Assembly: GCF_910589235.1 (NCBI RefSeq)
Contig: NC_060958.1
Span: 2,480,725-2,544,724, forward strand
DNA length: 64,000 nucleotides
Direction of reading: 5' to 3'
Source: Vespa crabro
Lineage: Eukaryota > Arthropoda > Insecta > Hymenoptera > Vespidae
Positions 14,341-28,020 of this stretch are shown here, piece by piece (within the stretch, counting starts at the first letter, position 1; each line of letters opens with the position of its first letter). The position numbers and the translations under genes are program-made. Below the pieces are notes generated by a model. The model ran no database searches and had not been told where the DNA came from. It saw nothing but the letters and a program-made list of their open reading frames with translations.

Positions 14341-14810
14341 ATAATTATTATCGTTGCTTCCTTTTTATGTACACTTCCGTTATTATTATTATTTTAATTA
14401 TCGTTATTTTCGTTGCTTTCGTTGTTATTGTTTTTATTATTACATTTATTATCGTTAATATCGTTATTATTGTTATTATTACTATTATTATTATCAATTT
14501 TATCATTATTATCGTTAATATACTTATTATTGTTATTATTATGATCGTTATTTTTGTATGTAGCGTCATTACCTCTATTTTAATCATTATCATTTTTGCC
14601 GTTATTAACGTTAATATCTTTATTATTTTTATTATTATACTTATTATTATTATTGTTGTTATTATCGTTTCTTTATTATAGTTTTATCGTTAGTATTGTT
14701 ATTATAGTTTTTATTATTATTAATAATTTGTTCACTATCCTTAATATTCTTTTTATTTTTATCGATATTATCGTAGTTATTGTTATCGTTATTATCGTTA
14801 TATTATTTAT
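14341..14810. repeat. Higher-order repeat copy 1 of 3 (marker ACACTTCCGTTATTA)
   Basis: This stretch starts ATAATTATTATCGTTGCTTC, runs through a TATGTACACTTCCG word and ends in TCACTATCCTTAATATTC and ATCGATATTATCGTAG. The same ordered set of rare words recurs at 27121-27460 and 60641-61060. The common order and spacing show that these are three diverged copies of one longer unit embedded in the simple array. Confidence 0.7.
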
Positions 14811-14887
14811 TATTATTATCGTTATTTTCGTTATTATTATTATAATAGTTATTATTATTATCGATATTTCGTTATTATAGATATTAA

Positions 14888-14980
14888 TGTTATTATAATT
14901 ATTGTTTAATATAATTATAATAATTATATATATAATAATAAATAATAATTATAATTATTGTTTATTATAATTATAAATAT
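14888..14980. repeat. Short AT palindromic patch with local strand switch
   Basis: Within the T-rich array the plus strand turns briefly A-rich (about 14905-14955). The patch combines a direct repeat of ATAATTATTGTTTA (near 14895 and 14951) with inverted AT tracts able to pair. It could form a small hairpin. No gene or known motif is associated. Confidence 0.5.
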
Positions 14981-17644
14981 CGTTATTATTGTTATTATTA
15001 TTTTCGTTTTTATCGTTACTTTCTTATTAATATTATAATTATTATCGTTAATATCATTATGATCGTTATAATCGTTACAATTTTTATTATTATTATCGTC
15101 AGTATTGTTAAAATCTTTATTATCATTATTATTATTATTATTATAATAATCGTTTTTTCGTTATTATTGTTTCTATCGATATTATTATTATTATGATTAC
15201 CGTTATTATCGTTTATACCGATATTATCTTTATTATTATTATTATTATGATAATCGTTATTATCGTTAATACCGTTATTATCTTTATTAATATTATTATT
15301 ATCCTTAATATTGTTCTTAGTATTATCGTGATTATCGTTATTATCATTATTATCGCTATTATTGTTATTACTATTATCGATAATATCGTTATTATCGTAA
15401 TTATTAATATTATTATTATCGTTATTATAGTTTTTAACCTTTTCATTTTTAATATTATAATTGTTAGTATCGTTATTAATGTTATTATTTTTAGAAATTT
15501 TATCGTTATTATAATTATTATAGAGATTACCTTTAATATTGTAAATATTATTGCCTCTACTATCGTTATTATCGTTATTGTCGTTAATATTATTATCGCT
15601 ATTATTGTAATTATCGTTATTTTTGTTATTATTAATATTATTAACATCCCTATTATCGTTATTAAAGTTATTATTATAATCGATCTTATTGTTTTTATCG
15701 TAATTATAGTTAATACTGTTATTATTATTACTATTTTTATAGTTATTATCGTTATTATTATTATTTTTTTTATTATATCGTTAGTATCGGTATTATCGCT
15801 ATTATCGTTTTTATTGGTATTAATATTATCGTTATTATCGGTATTACTGTTATAATTATTATCGATTTTAACGTCATTATTGTAATCATTATTATAATAT
15901 GTATTGTTATTATTATTATTCTCGTAAATATCGTTATTATTGTAACTATTATTATCTTTAATAAGGTTAATATCGTTGTTATCGTTATTTTCGTAATTAC
16001 CGTTATTATTAATTGTACTGTTAGCGTTATTACCGTAATTATCTTTATTAATGATATTATAATTATTCTTAACAGCATTATTATCTTTATTATTGTTATT
16101 ATAGTTATTATTATTATTATTATTATTGTTATTATAGTTATTATTATTATTATTATCGTCAATATCCTTATAATTATTATCGTTATTATTGTTATTATAT
16201 TTGATAACGTTAGCAATGTTATTATTATTATCGTTATTATCGTATTTATCGTTATTATTATTATTATTATTGTTCTAATAATTATTATAGTTATTATTGT
16301 TGTTACTATTATTATTATAAACGTTATTAGTATTATTTTCATTACTATCGTAATTATCGGTATTATTATTATTATTATCGTTATTATCGCAACTATCGGT
16401 AATATTGTGAATATTATTATTATTATCATTATTATCATTATTATATTTATTCTTATTATCGTAATTGTTGTTATTATTTTTAATATTATCATCGATATTA
16501 TCGTTATTATTGTCATTATTGTTATCATTATTATTATTATCGATATTATCGTTATTAACGTTACTATCGGTATTATTCTTATTATTATTATCGTTATTAT
16601 CGTTATCATTGTTATTATTGTTATTATTATTAATGACTTTGTCGAACATATTGTTTTTATTATTATTATTATCTTTGTTATCGTTATTATGGTTATTATT
16701 ATTAACGTTATTATCGCATTTATCGTTATTATCTTTATTATTATTATTATCATTATTATCGCTTTTATCGTTATTATAGTTAATATTATTATCGTTATTA
16801 TCGTTATTATCGCCATTATTGTTATTATTAATATCGTTATTGTTGATAATATCGTAATCAACTGTATTATTTTTATTATTATCATTATTAACGTTATTAT
16901 CTTTATTATTATTATTATTATCGTTATTATCGTTATAATTATTATTATTGTTCTATTATTATCATTATTATCGTTTTTATCTTTAATAACGTTTATGTTC
17001 TTAATATTATTATGAACGTTATTGTTTATAATTATTATTATTTTTAACTTGAATTACGTTATTATCGCTATCACTGTTATTATTGTTATTACTTTTACTA
17101 TTATTATCGTTATTATCGCTATTATTGATATTATAATTATTATTATCGATATTATCGTTACATTATTACTATTATTATTGATATTATCGTTATTATCGTT
17201 ATTATTGTTATTATCATTATCGTTAATATCTTCATTATCGTTATTATTGCTATTATTATTATTACTTTATTATTATCGTTATTATCGATAATATTGTTAT
17301 CATTAAATACGTTATTATGGTTATTATGGTTAAAATTGCTATTTTAACTAGTTTCATTATCGTTATTAACGATGTTATTATTTTTATTATTATTATTATT
17401 ATCGAAATTTCCGTTAGCATAGTATTTATTATTAACGATATTTTCGTTATAATCGTTTTTATCGTTATTATTCTTATTATTATTATCGTTAATATATTTT
17501 TTATCGTCGTTAGTGTTACTATTATTATTCATATCATCGTAATTATAGTTATTATTATTATTAATATCATCGTTATTATCATTATTATCGTTTTTGTCAT
17601 TATTATCGTTTTTGTCATTATTATTGTTATTATTATTTTTGTTA

Positions 17645-17681
<37 letters not shown>

Positions 17682-17798
17682 CTCTATTATCATTATAATC
17701 ACTATTATCTATATTTCTGGTATTCGTATTAATTTTATTATCTTTATTATCGATATATTATCAAAGACAGCCTCGAGTTCATTTATAAATATCGAATA

Positions 17799-18815
17799 AT
17801 GGTCAATAAGCGAGCGAGGATATTCGCCCTATTTTCTCAGTCCCCTTGGGCATACTTTATAACCGATGATTGCGCAATTAAGAGAGTAGTCACAAGCCCG
17901 CCGATGTTGCCTCAAGAAAGCCTCAAAATACCAAGGCAAGAGACGACGACTACCGAAGCCTCCAAGTGGACGGAGGTCGTTATGAAGAGAAGAAATAAAG
18001 ATAATCCAGAGACAAAGGTGATGAAACACTCACAGCAGGAGAAAAAGAAGCCTAGCAAATCGGAGGACATGCAGAGAAAGAGAAGAAGGCCGGTCGCGAT
18101 CCTCCTGAAATCTCCGCGAGAAAAATCTTACGCAGACGTAGACGGAGCCATCCACCAGCGCTTCAAGAACAGCGGAACAGGGGTAGACATTAGATCGTTC
18201 CGGCAGACCAGAACTGGAGGAGTTCTCCTCTAACTTAAAAAGACCACTGCGCATATCAGAGAATCATTCGCAGAAATCCGGAGGAAAGGAGTTGGAGAAA
18301 CGAGCAGCATCACTGAACTGGTCCCTAGTACTACGCTGGAGATACGGGACTGCGATAGCAGCACATCGTTTGTGGAAGTCGAGGAGGCCCTGAAGAGGAC
18401 GCTGCCAGATTACGCTGGGAAACCAGAGGTTAAATTGACGATACTGAACGCGAGATAACAACGCCTGGCCCTCGTCAGACTAGGAGAGGAAGCAGCTGCA
18501 AAGCTTTTGAAGTTCGGCCGAGTGCTGGACTGCTTCGTCACCTGCAGGATCAGGCGAAAAGCTGAAGTTAGGAGATGCTACCGCTGTCTCAACTATGGTC
18601 ATTATAGCGCCTTGTGCAAGGGCCCTGAACGCAGTAAGTTCTGCTATTTCTGCGGCGGCTCGGGGCACAAGATCAAAGACCTCAAGGTCAGCAAGTCTAC
18701 TTGCTTCTTACGCACCAATTGCCTTAATGAACCTAAGAAGCACTTGGCGGGAACAAGGGCCTGCAAAACTTTCGAAGCGGCTCATGAAACAGCCAACAAG
18801 AGGAAAACAGGATGA
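17799..18815 (+). pseudogene. R1-clade ORF1 (gag-like, CCHC zinc knuckles), disrupted
   Basis: RNA-binding, Gag-like protein that in R1-clade elements packages the element RNA. The frame runs from ATG 17799 to TGA 18813-18815, about 339 codons, but carries in-frame TAA stops at 18231-18233 and 18456-18458. The N-terminal half is basic and rich in Lys, Arg, Ser and Thr. A cysteine-rich region follows from 18576. The first knuckle (CYRC, then GH, then C) is an intact CX2CX4HX4C. The second (CYFC, then GH) has Leu where the last Cys is expected. A third, variant motif ends in HLAGTRAC, a spacing typical of the third R1 knuckle. Length is below the usual 450-500 residues of intact R1 ORF1, suggesting N-terminal loss. 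The stop codon overlaps the ORF2 start. Family assignment is firm; activity is excluded by the stops. Confidence 0.82.
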
Positions 18816-21293
18816 GAGTACTTCAGGGTAATCACAATAGGAGCAGGTCGGCACACCCCCTCCTAACCCAGCTCTCTTCAGAGAAACAAGCTGATATCGT
18901 TTTAATCAGCGAACAGTATCAGGACAGAGCGGGATTAGGATGGTACGCAGACGAATTGGGCACCGCGGCCATCTGGAATCCAGATCTCCGACAAATACAT
19001 GTATCGGATCAAGGATCCGGATGCGGATACTTATGGGTGAGACACAACTCGACGACTTATGTCAGCGTATATCTCACCCCAAACGACCGGATAGACGACT
19101 TCAAGACTAAACTGGGCGATCTGGAAGACGCGATGCGGGAAATGCAAGTTGATCTCATTATGGATGGAAACCTCAATGCGAAAGCTCTCGAATGATGGAA
19201 GGCGAGGCCCAACTCCAGAGAAAGGCGAATCATGGAGTTGGTGTCGAGACTAGAGCTATTAGTACTCAATAAAGGCTCGATACCAAATTTCCGTAGGCCT
19301 GGCTTCAGAGATACGATCCCGGACGTCTCTCTAGCGAACGAACAACTGAAATAGAGGATTATACCGAGAGCCACCATCAGTACATCCTCTTCTATGTACA
19401 TGATAGGAGGCCATTCGTGACAATTGCAAAACGACCCCACCCGGACGAACAATACAAGAATGGTCCGAGAGAGGCTGTCTTCGGTCATTGAAGAAGGATG
19501 GAGATACCTTCAAATTCATCCGCGAGTCTATCACTACCGGCACAAGCCAGGATGATTACTGCAGCAACTATGAAACTCATCCTAAAGGCTTGCGCGATAG
19601 TGGTGCCAAAGAAGAGCACGAAACGCCAGAGGCGTCCTTCATACTGGTGGACGAACGAGATCGCAAATCTTCCTAATAAGTGCTTAAGGCTTCGCCGATT
19701 AGCACAACAAGCGAAGAGACGCGATCTCGACGCTGCTCCCATGGCTGCAGAGTATGAAGCGGCCAATGAAACTTTGAAGTGGGCCATTAAGGCCAGGCAA
19801 ACGACGGTGCTGGAAGGATCTGTGCTGGAAATCGAACAGAATCCTTGGGGATTAAGTTATCAGATCGTCACTCGCAAGCTGGGGATTCGAACGCAAGGAA
19901 TCCCTCAGGACGCGAGGACGTTGGATTACATAGTGCATATTCCATTACCCTCACATCCGAAGAGCAAGATTAGCATTGCTGCGCCTGGCATAACCGAGAC
20001 GCCACAATTTAAGGAAATAGATCTAATCAGGGCCGCGTCATCTATGCGGAAGAAGAAAGCTCCAGTTTCTGACGGACTTCCAGCAGAATTAATTAAAGCC
20101 GTCGCGCAGAGTCACCCTGAGCTCTTGCAAAACTTGTACATCATGTGCCTCAGGGAGGGAATCTTCCCCGCCCCGTGGAAGAAAGCGAGGCTTGTACTCA
20201 TCAGCAAGGGAAAGATTCCAGCAGATGCAGCTTCGTTATATAGGCATATCTGTATGCTCGATACGGCTGGCAAGCTCCTGGAGAAGCTACTTAGGCCAAG
20301 GCTACACGCAACCGTGAGGTCAGTGGGGGATCATGCTGCCCGCCAGTATGGATTTCGATCCGGCCTCTCCACCATCCACGCAGTTCAGGTGGTTGTCACG
20401 GCCGCTAAAATGACGGAGAGCGGGAATCACCATTCCCGCCCTTTGTGTCTGCTGGCCACCTTAGACGTGAGAAACGCCTTCAACTCCGTCAGGTGGGACT
20501 TGGCAATGGAAGCGCTCGAACGTAATTTCAGAGTTCCGGGGTAACTACTCCGAATACTCGGGGTTAAGTGAACGAGCGTTTCCTAGAATACAATAACGGC
20601 GATGCTCCAAGAAGCTTGGAATTGACATCGAGAGCAGCTCAGGGCTCCATACTGGAAACGGATATCTGGAATATTTTCTACGACGGTATCCTACTTATGG
20701 CACTCCCTGATGGTGCTTTCTTGGTTGGGTACGCAGATGACATTGCAGTTTTCATAACTGCAAGAGATACGGAGGGGGCACAGCTGCTGCTCAACCAGGT
20801 CATGCGCAGAGTCATCTCCTGGATGGAAGATCACGGGCTATCCTTAGCATTACAGAAAACAGAGATCGTACTACTAACGAAGAACCGCATCAACACCTTG
20901 CGCATCTTCACCGTAGGTGACGCGACGGTCCAGACTAAGCCGTCTGTCAGGTACCTAGAAGTAATTCTCGATTTTAAACTTTATTACGGAGAGCATATAA
21001 GAAGAGTAGCTGACAAGGCGGCAAAAGTAGTATCCGCGCACGGCACACAAATGGCCAATGTCAACAGTCCCCGGCCGTGCATTAGGCGACTACTCATGAG
21101 TGCCGCCGAAGCAGTGAAGCTGTACGGCGCAAAAATAAGGTCCGAGGCGCTGCGAAAGAAAAAATATCGCAAGCGCATAGCCGCGGTACAGTGGAGGGGC
21201 GCTCTCCTAATCGCGTACTCCTACCGCATGGTCTCTGAGCCCGCGGTACTAGTGATTGCGGGAGTATTCCCGATAGATCAACTAGCCAAGTAG
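18812..21293 (+). pseudogene. R1-clade ORF2 (endonuclease plus reverse transcriptase), frameshifted
   Basis: ORF2 would encode the APE-type endonuclease and reverse transcriptase for target-primed integration. Endonuclease lies in frame 2 from ATG 18812: the Asn in the LQGNHNRSR segment and the Glu in LISEQY are recognisable. The usual GDxN motif reads GNLN at 19166-19177, an Asp-to-Asn change at a catalytic-type position. TGA follows at 19193-19195, with more stops to about 19490. RT resumes in frame 1 (19498-20544) with a Y-R-x-I-C-MLDTAGKLLEKL segment, QYGFR near 20345 and the motif-A Asp in LDVRNAFNSVRW (GAC 20464-20466). After a TAA at 20542 the reading moves to frame 3 (20568-21293), which carries the catalytic box YADD at 20730-20741 and the downstream thumb region (RRLLMSAAEAVKLYGA). 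The RT box is intact, but at least two frameshifts and several stops make it a pseudogene. It ends before the C-terminal zinc motif. Confidence 0.85.
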
Positions 21294-21846
21294 TGACAAT
21301 TCGTCCACCAGCAGAGGTCTGTTTTGGGTAAGGAGGAAGAATCGAGGCTCGCCAAGTCTATTCTATCGCTATTATCGTCATTATCGTTATCATTATTATT
21401 AATATTATTATTATTATTATTATTATTATTTTATCGTAAATATCGTTATTATCGTTATTATCGATATTATTGTTATTATCAATATCGCATTTACGTTATT
21501 AACGTTATTATCTATATTATCTTTACTTCTATCGTTATCATCTTTATTATTGTCATTATTGTTATTATTGTTATTATTGTTATTATTATAAACTTAATTA
21601 TTGTTATTATTATTATCAGAATTTTCTTCTGTAAATATTGTTATTATTATTATTATTATTAATATTACTATTAATATTATTATCGTTATTATTGCTATAA
21701 ATGTTAATATCGTTATTATTGTTATTATTATAATCATTATTATCGTCATAACAGTTATTATCTTTATAAGTATTATAATTATTATCGTTACTATCGTTAT
21801 TAATTTTATTATTCTTATCGTAATTATCGTCATTATCGTTATCATC

Positions 21847-21918
<72 letters not shown>

Positions 21919-24360
21919 GTTATTATCGTTATTATGGTTTTGATCGACATTATTACTATTACTATTATCGTTACTATCCTTATTATCGTTATTATGTTCA
22001 TTATCGGTATATAACTATTATTATTATTTTTACTGTTAATATTATTATTATTGTTATTACTATTTTTATCGTTATTATTGATATAATAATAATTATTATT
22101 ATTATTGTTATTATCGTTATTATCGTTAGTATGGTTATCTTCATATTATCATTATCGGTATTATCTTTGTTATTGTAATTATTATTATCGATAATATCGT
22201 TATTATCTTTATTATTGTTATTATTAATACCTTTATTATTTTTATGATCGTTAGTATTGTTATTTTTATTGCCATTATTATCGTTATAATCATTATTTCC
22301 GTTATTATCGTTATTATTGTTATTACTATTGTCGCTATTATCATTATTATTAATATCGATAATATCGTTAGTATCGTTATTGTTGTTATTATTATTATTA
22401 TTATTATCGCTTTATCGTAATTATTGTTCTATCTATTACAGATTTAATTGGTGTTATTGTTGTTATTATTATAACTATTATTGTTATAATCGCAAATATT
22501 GTTATTGCCGATATTATTATTATTGTTATTAACGTTATTATCTTCATTATCGTTATTATTGTTATGATTATTAATATCGTTAAAATCGTTATTAATATTA
22601 CTATTATTAATGTTAATTTCGTTGTTTTCTTTATTTTATTATTATCATTGTTATTGTTATTGTTATTATCGATATTATCGTTATTCTCGTTATTATTTTT
22701 ATTATTATTACCGATGTTATCAGTATTAATGTTATTATTATTATAATTATTACAGTTAAAATCTCCAATATTTTTATTATCAATATAATAATTATTATTA
22801 TTATCGCTATTATCTTTATTATCGCTATTTTTATTAGTATTAGTATCTTCATTTACGTTATTAGCATTATTATCGGTATAATCGTTATTATCGTAATTAT
22901 CGTCATTAACTTTATTATTGTTATTTTTATTATTATCGTTATTGTCTTTGTTATTGTTATTATTATTATCGGAATTAGCGTTATTATCGTTATTATTGTT
23001 ATTATTATTATCGTTATTATTGTTCTTCTGGTTATTATTGATATTATCATTATTAATACTATTTTTAATAACGTTATTATTGTTCCTATTATTATCACTA
23101 TTATCGTTATTATTGTCATTATTGGTATTATTATTATCGTTACTATCGCTATTCTTGTTATTATCAATAATATTGTTTTAATTATTATCGTTACTATCAT
23201 TATTATCGTTATTAGTATTATTAATATTATCGTTATTAACGTCATTATTATTATTATTATTATCGTTATTATCGTTTATATTGTTATTATAATTACTCTT
23301 ATTATGCTTATTATCGTTATTATCGTTATTATGGTTAATATTATCATCGTTATTGTCGTAATTATTGTTAATATCGTTATTATTATTATTATTACCGTCA
23401 TTATCGTTATTATAATTATCGTTATTATCGTAATTATCGATATTATTGTTATTATTGTAATTATTATTATCGTTACTATCGTTAGTATCGTTATTATCAC
23501 TATTATAATTATTATTATTATCTTTATATACGTTATTATCGTAATTATTATTATTGATATTTTCGTTACTACCGTTATTATTATTATCGTTAGTATCATA
23601 ATTATGTTTAGTGTCGTTATTATTATTATTATTATTATCGTCATCATCGTTATTATTATCGTTATTATCGTTATTATCGTTATTTTTGGTATTACTATTA
23701 TCATTATTATCGGTTTTATCGTCATTATTGCTATTATTATTTTAGTTATTAACGTAATTATCATTATTATTTTTTTTATTAATATCGTTATTATCATTAT
23801 TTAGTTATTATCGTTATTATTATTATAATTATCATCGTTATTATCATTATTATTTTAATTATTACTAATAATATTATTATTATTATTAACGTTAATATCG
23901 GTGTTATCGTTATTATTGTTATTATCTTTATTATAATTAATTTTATTTTCATTATGATCGTAATTATCGTTTTTATTATTCTTAATATTGTCGATATTAT
24001 TGTTAATATTTTTATCGTTATCATCTTTATTATCGTTATTTTTGTTATTATTACTATTATTATTATCGTTATTTACGTTGTTATCGTTGTTATTATTTTC
24101 GTCATTATCTTAATAATCGTTATTATCGTTAATATTATTATTATTACCATCATTATCGTTATTATTGTAATCGTTATTATGGAGATTAACTTTATTACGC
24201 TTATTATTTTTTTATTGTTATTATTACTATTATTATTATCAATATTAACATTATTATCGGTAATATTATTATCATTAATATTATTAATGTTATTATCGTT
24301 GTTATCGTTATTATTGTTATTATTATTTTCGTTAATATCTTTATTTATGTTATTTTTCTT

Positions 24361-24696
24361 ACCGCTATTATCGTTATTATTGCTATTATTATTATAATTA
24401 TTATCGTTATCATCATTATTATAGTTATTATCGTTATTATTCTTATTATAATTATATTTATTATCGTTAATATCGTTGTTGTCTTTATCATTATTATTAT
24501 TATTATCGTAAATTTCGTTATTATCGTTATTATTATTACTATTATTATCGTTATCATTGGTATCATTATAATCGTTATTATCCTACTTATCGTTATTATA
24601 GTTATTATCGTTATTATTATTATTATTATTTTTATTATTATCATTATTATTATTATATTTATCTACATCATTGTCATTATTGTTCTTATCGTTATA

Positions 24697-24743
<47 letters not shown>

Positions 24744-25504
24744 GAATTTTGTCGTTATTATCTTTATTACTGTTATTATTACTATTATTATTATTATCGT
24801 TATTATCGTAATTGTCGTTATTATCATTCTTATTAATATTATGATCATCGTCATTATCGTCATAATTTTTATCGTTACTATCATAATTATCGTTATTATT
24901 GTTATTACTATTATTTTTTTTCGTTTTTATTGTTATTATTGCTATCATTATTATGGATAATAACGTAATTATCGTTACCATTTTAATTATTATTATCGTT
25001 GTTATCCTTATTAATATTATTATTATCATCGTTATTTTCGTTTTAATCGTTATTATTGTTATTATTAATTTCGTCAATATCTTTATTATTGTTAATTTTA
25101 TTTCCGTTATTATCGTTATTATTGCTATTATTATTATAATTATTATCCTTATTATCATTATTATAGTTTTTATCGTTATTATTCTTATTATTATTATCGT
25201 TATTATCGTTAATATCGTCCTTGTTTTTATTATTATTATTATTAGTATCGTAAATATCTTTATTATCGTTATCTTTATTACTATTATTATCTTTATCATC
25301 GGTATTATTATTATCGTTATTGTCCTACTTATTGTTATTATCGTTATTATCGTTATTATTGTTATTATTGTTATTATTATTATTATTATTATCATTATTA
25401 TCGTTATTAATGTTATTAACGTCATTATCGTTATTATCGTTATTATAGTTATTATAGATATTATCATTGTTATTACTGTTATTATTATCGTTATTATCGA
25501 TAAT

Positions 25505-25564
<60 letters not shown>

Positions 25565-25760
25565 TTTGTTGTTATTATCTTTATTTCCGTTATTATTACT
25601 ATTATTATTATTATCGATATTGACGATATTAATGTTAATATTTTTATTACTACTATCAATATTACCTTCATTATCGCTTTTATCGTTTTTATCATTTTTA
25701 TCGTTATTATCTTTAATATCGTTATTATCTTTATTATAATTATTATTATTATTACCGTTA
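24361..25760. repeat. Higher-order tandem duplication, unit about 0.73-0.82 kb
   Basis: The first unit (from about 24361) and second unit (from about 25104) share the ordered words CGTTATTATTGCTATTATTA, TTATCGTTATTATTCTTATT, a TATCGTAAAT word, TCCTACTTAT (24591 and 25323) and ATTTTGT-GTTATTATCTTTATT (24746 and 25562). Offsets grow from about 732 to 816 bp because a pure TTA run has expanded in between. A third TCCTACTTAT with related flanks lies at 26474. Confidence 0.65.
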
Positions 25761-27120
25761 TTATCGTTGTTACCGTTATTATTGTTATTATTGTTATAAC
25801 TATTATTATTGATAATACCGTTAATTTTATTATTATTATTATCGAAATTATCGTTATTATGATTATTTTTATTATTGATATTATCATTAATATTTTTATT
25901 ATTCTTATCGATATTATCGATTTATCGTTATTATTATTATCGTTATAATCGTTATTATCGTTTTACCGTTAGTATCGTTATTACCGTTATTATTGCTATT
26001 ATTATTATTATTATCGGATTATTTTTAATATTGTTACTGTTATTATCGAATTTATTGTTATTATCGTTATTATTACTATTATTATTATAATTGTTGTTAT
26101 TCCCTTTATTATCGTTATTATTATTATTAATACTCTTATTATTATCATTAAATCGTTATTATCGTTATTATTATTATTATTATTATTATTGTCGTTATTA
26201 CCTTGATTATCGTTATTGTTATTATTATTATTGTCGTTATGATCGCTATTAAGGTTATTATTATTATTTTTATTATCGTTATTATCGTTATTATTATAAT
26301 CGTTATTATCGTTATTATCGTTATTATTGTTATTATTATATTTATTAATATCGATATTGTTGTAAATATTGCTAATATTATTATCGATATAATCGTTATT
26401 ATTATTACTATTATTATTGTTATCATCGGAATTATTATAATCGTAAGTATCGGTATGATTATAATCGTTATTATCCTACTTATTGTTATTATTGATATTA
26501 TCGGTAATATTTTTATTATTATTATCGGAATTCTCGTTATTATTATTATTATTATTATCGATAGTATCGTTATTATTTTTATAATTATTATCGATATTAT
26601 TATTGTCATCGTTATTTTTATTATCGTTATTATCGTTATTATCGTTGTTATCTTTATTATTGTTCTTATTATCGTTATTATTGTTCTTATTATTATTATT
26701 ATCGGTATTATCGTCAATACTTGTTATTATTATTATCGATTTTATCGTTATTATTGTAATTACTATTATTATTATTATCGTTATTTTCGTTTAAATTGTT
26801 ATTACTATTATTGTCTTATCGTTTTTTCGTTAATATTGTTGTTATTGTTGTCGATATTATCTTTATTATCGTTATCATTGTAATCGCAGTGATCGTTATT
26901 ATTGTTATTATTTTTATTATTACTACTATTATTATCGTTATCATCGTTTTTATGGTTACTATTATTATTATTACTATTATCGTTATTATCGTTATTTTCG
27001 TAACTAATATTTTTATTATTATCAATGTTATCGTTATTATCCATATAATCATTATTATCGTTATTATAATTATTATTATTATCGTTATTATTGTTTTTAT
27101 CGATATTATCCTTATTTATG

Positions 27121-27256
27121 TTATAATTATTATCGTTTTTTCGATATTATGTATATTTCCGTTATTATTATTATTATAATTATCGTTATTTTCTTTGCAA
27201 TCGTTGTTATTGTTCTTATTATTATAATGATTATCGTTAATATCGTTATTATTGTT

Positions 27257-27287
<31 letters not shown>

Positions 27288-28020
27288 TCGATTTTATCAT
27301 TATTATCATTATTATAGTTTTTATCGTTAATATTGTTATTTTAGTTTTTATTATTATTATTAATTTTGTCACTATCCTTAAAGTTGTTTTTATTTTTACC
27401 GTTCTTATCATAGTTATTTTTATCGTTATTATCGTTATTATTATATTAGTGTTATTACTGCTACTATTATTATCGTTTAATAACGATATTATCGTTATTT
27501 TGTTATTATTAATATTATTATTATTATTATTAACGTTTTTATCGTTATTATTATTTTTATCGTTATTACTATTAGTATTATTAACGTTACTATCCTGATT
27601 AGTGTTATTATTGTTATTATTATTATTATCTTCATTATCGCTATAATTACTATCATTAATGTAATTAATATCGTTATTATCTTTAGTATCGTTAATATCT
27701 TTATTTTATTAATATTGTTATAATCGTTGTTATTGTTACTATTATTATCGATATTATCGTTATTATCGTTATTATTGTTATTATTATTACCTTTATTATT
27801 ATAATTATTATTACTACTATTATCGTTATTGACGTTATTGTTTTTATTATTATTATCGTTTCTATAGTTTTTACTGTTTATATTTTTATTATTGATATTA
27901 ATTTTATTATTATTATTATCGTTATAATCGTTTTTATTGTTATTATCGTTACTATTGTTATTACTATTATTATATTTATTGTTATAAACGTTGTTATCGT
28001 TATTATTGTTATCGTTATTA
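27121..28020. repeat. Higher-order repeat copy 2 of 3, extended to 0.9 kb
   Basis: This is the second copy of the segment at 14341-14810 (marker TATGTATATTTCCGTTATTA near 27149). It stays collinear with 60641-61620 well beyond that segment: shared ordered words include a GTTACTATCCT-ATTAG string, ATCTTTAGTATC, GTTGTTATTGTTACTATTAT and TTTTTACTGTTTATATTTTT. The offset between these two copies is about 33.5 kb. Confidence 0.7.

Larger units (their letters stand above)
8706..17760. repeat. T-rich TTATCG triplet array
   Basis: Interrupted array of TTA, TTG, TCG and ATT triplets on the plus strand with frequent CpG in the word TTATCG. It holds internal higher-order duplications (a unit of about 1.1 kb at 9.0-10.4 kb, a related copy near 12.02 kb, and paired segments at 9.92 and 11.7 kb). 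It also holds one of three copies of a distinctive segment at 14.34-14.81 kb and a short AT palindrome near 14.9 kb. No gene, RNA or mobile element is visible. Frames rich in Ile/Val, Leu/Ser or Asn on both strands are periodicity artefacts. Confidence 0.9.
17761..21357 (+). mobile_element. R1-clade non-LTR retrotransposon, copy A (3'-truncated, degenerate)
   Basis: A GC-richer island (visibly near 50% GC) inside the TTATCG array. Element sequence begins about 17761, just after TTATTA simple DNA, and ends about 21357, where it passes abruptly into TCTATCGCTATTATCG. Order on the plus strand is ORF1 with CCHC knuckles, then ORF2 with APE-type endonuclease and reverse transcriptase; the ORFs overlap as ATGA at 18812-18815. 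This layout is known for R1-clade elements. Only about 38 bp precede ORF1, so the 5' end may also be incomplete. The C-terminal zinc-finger region, 3' UTR and poly(A) present in copy B (28602-30847) are missing. Both ORFs carry stops and frameshifts, so it is non-autonomous now. Confidence 0.85.

Noticed and set aside
8706..17760. Telomeric array
   Set aside because: The unit is TTATCG/TTA with heavy interruption, not TTAGG or a known telomere repeat, and the strand sense flips within the window.
17761..21357. R1 element inserted in 28S rDNA, its usual target
   Set aside because: No rRNA sequence flanks either copy; both sides are TTATCG simple sequence.
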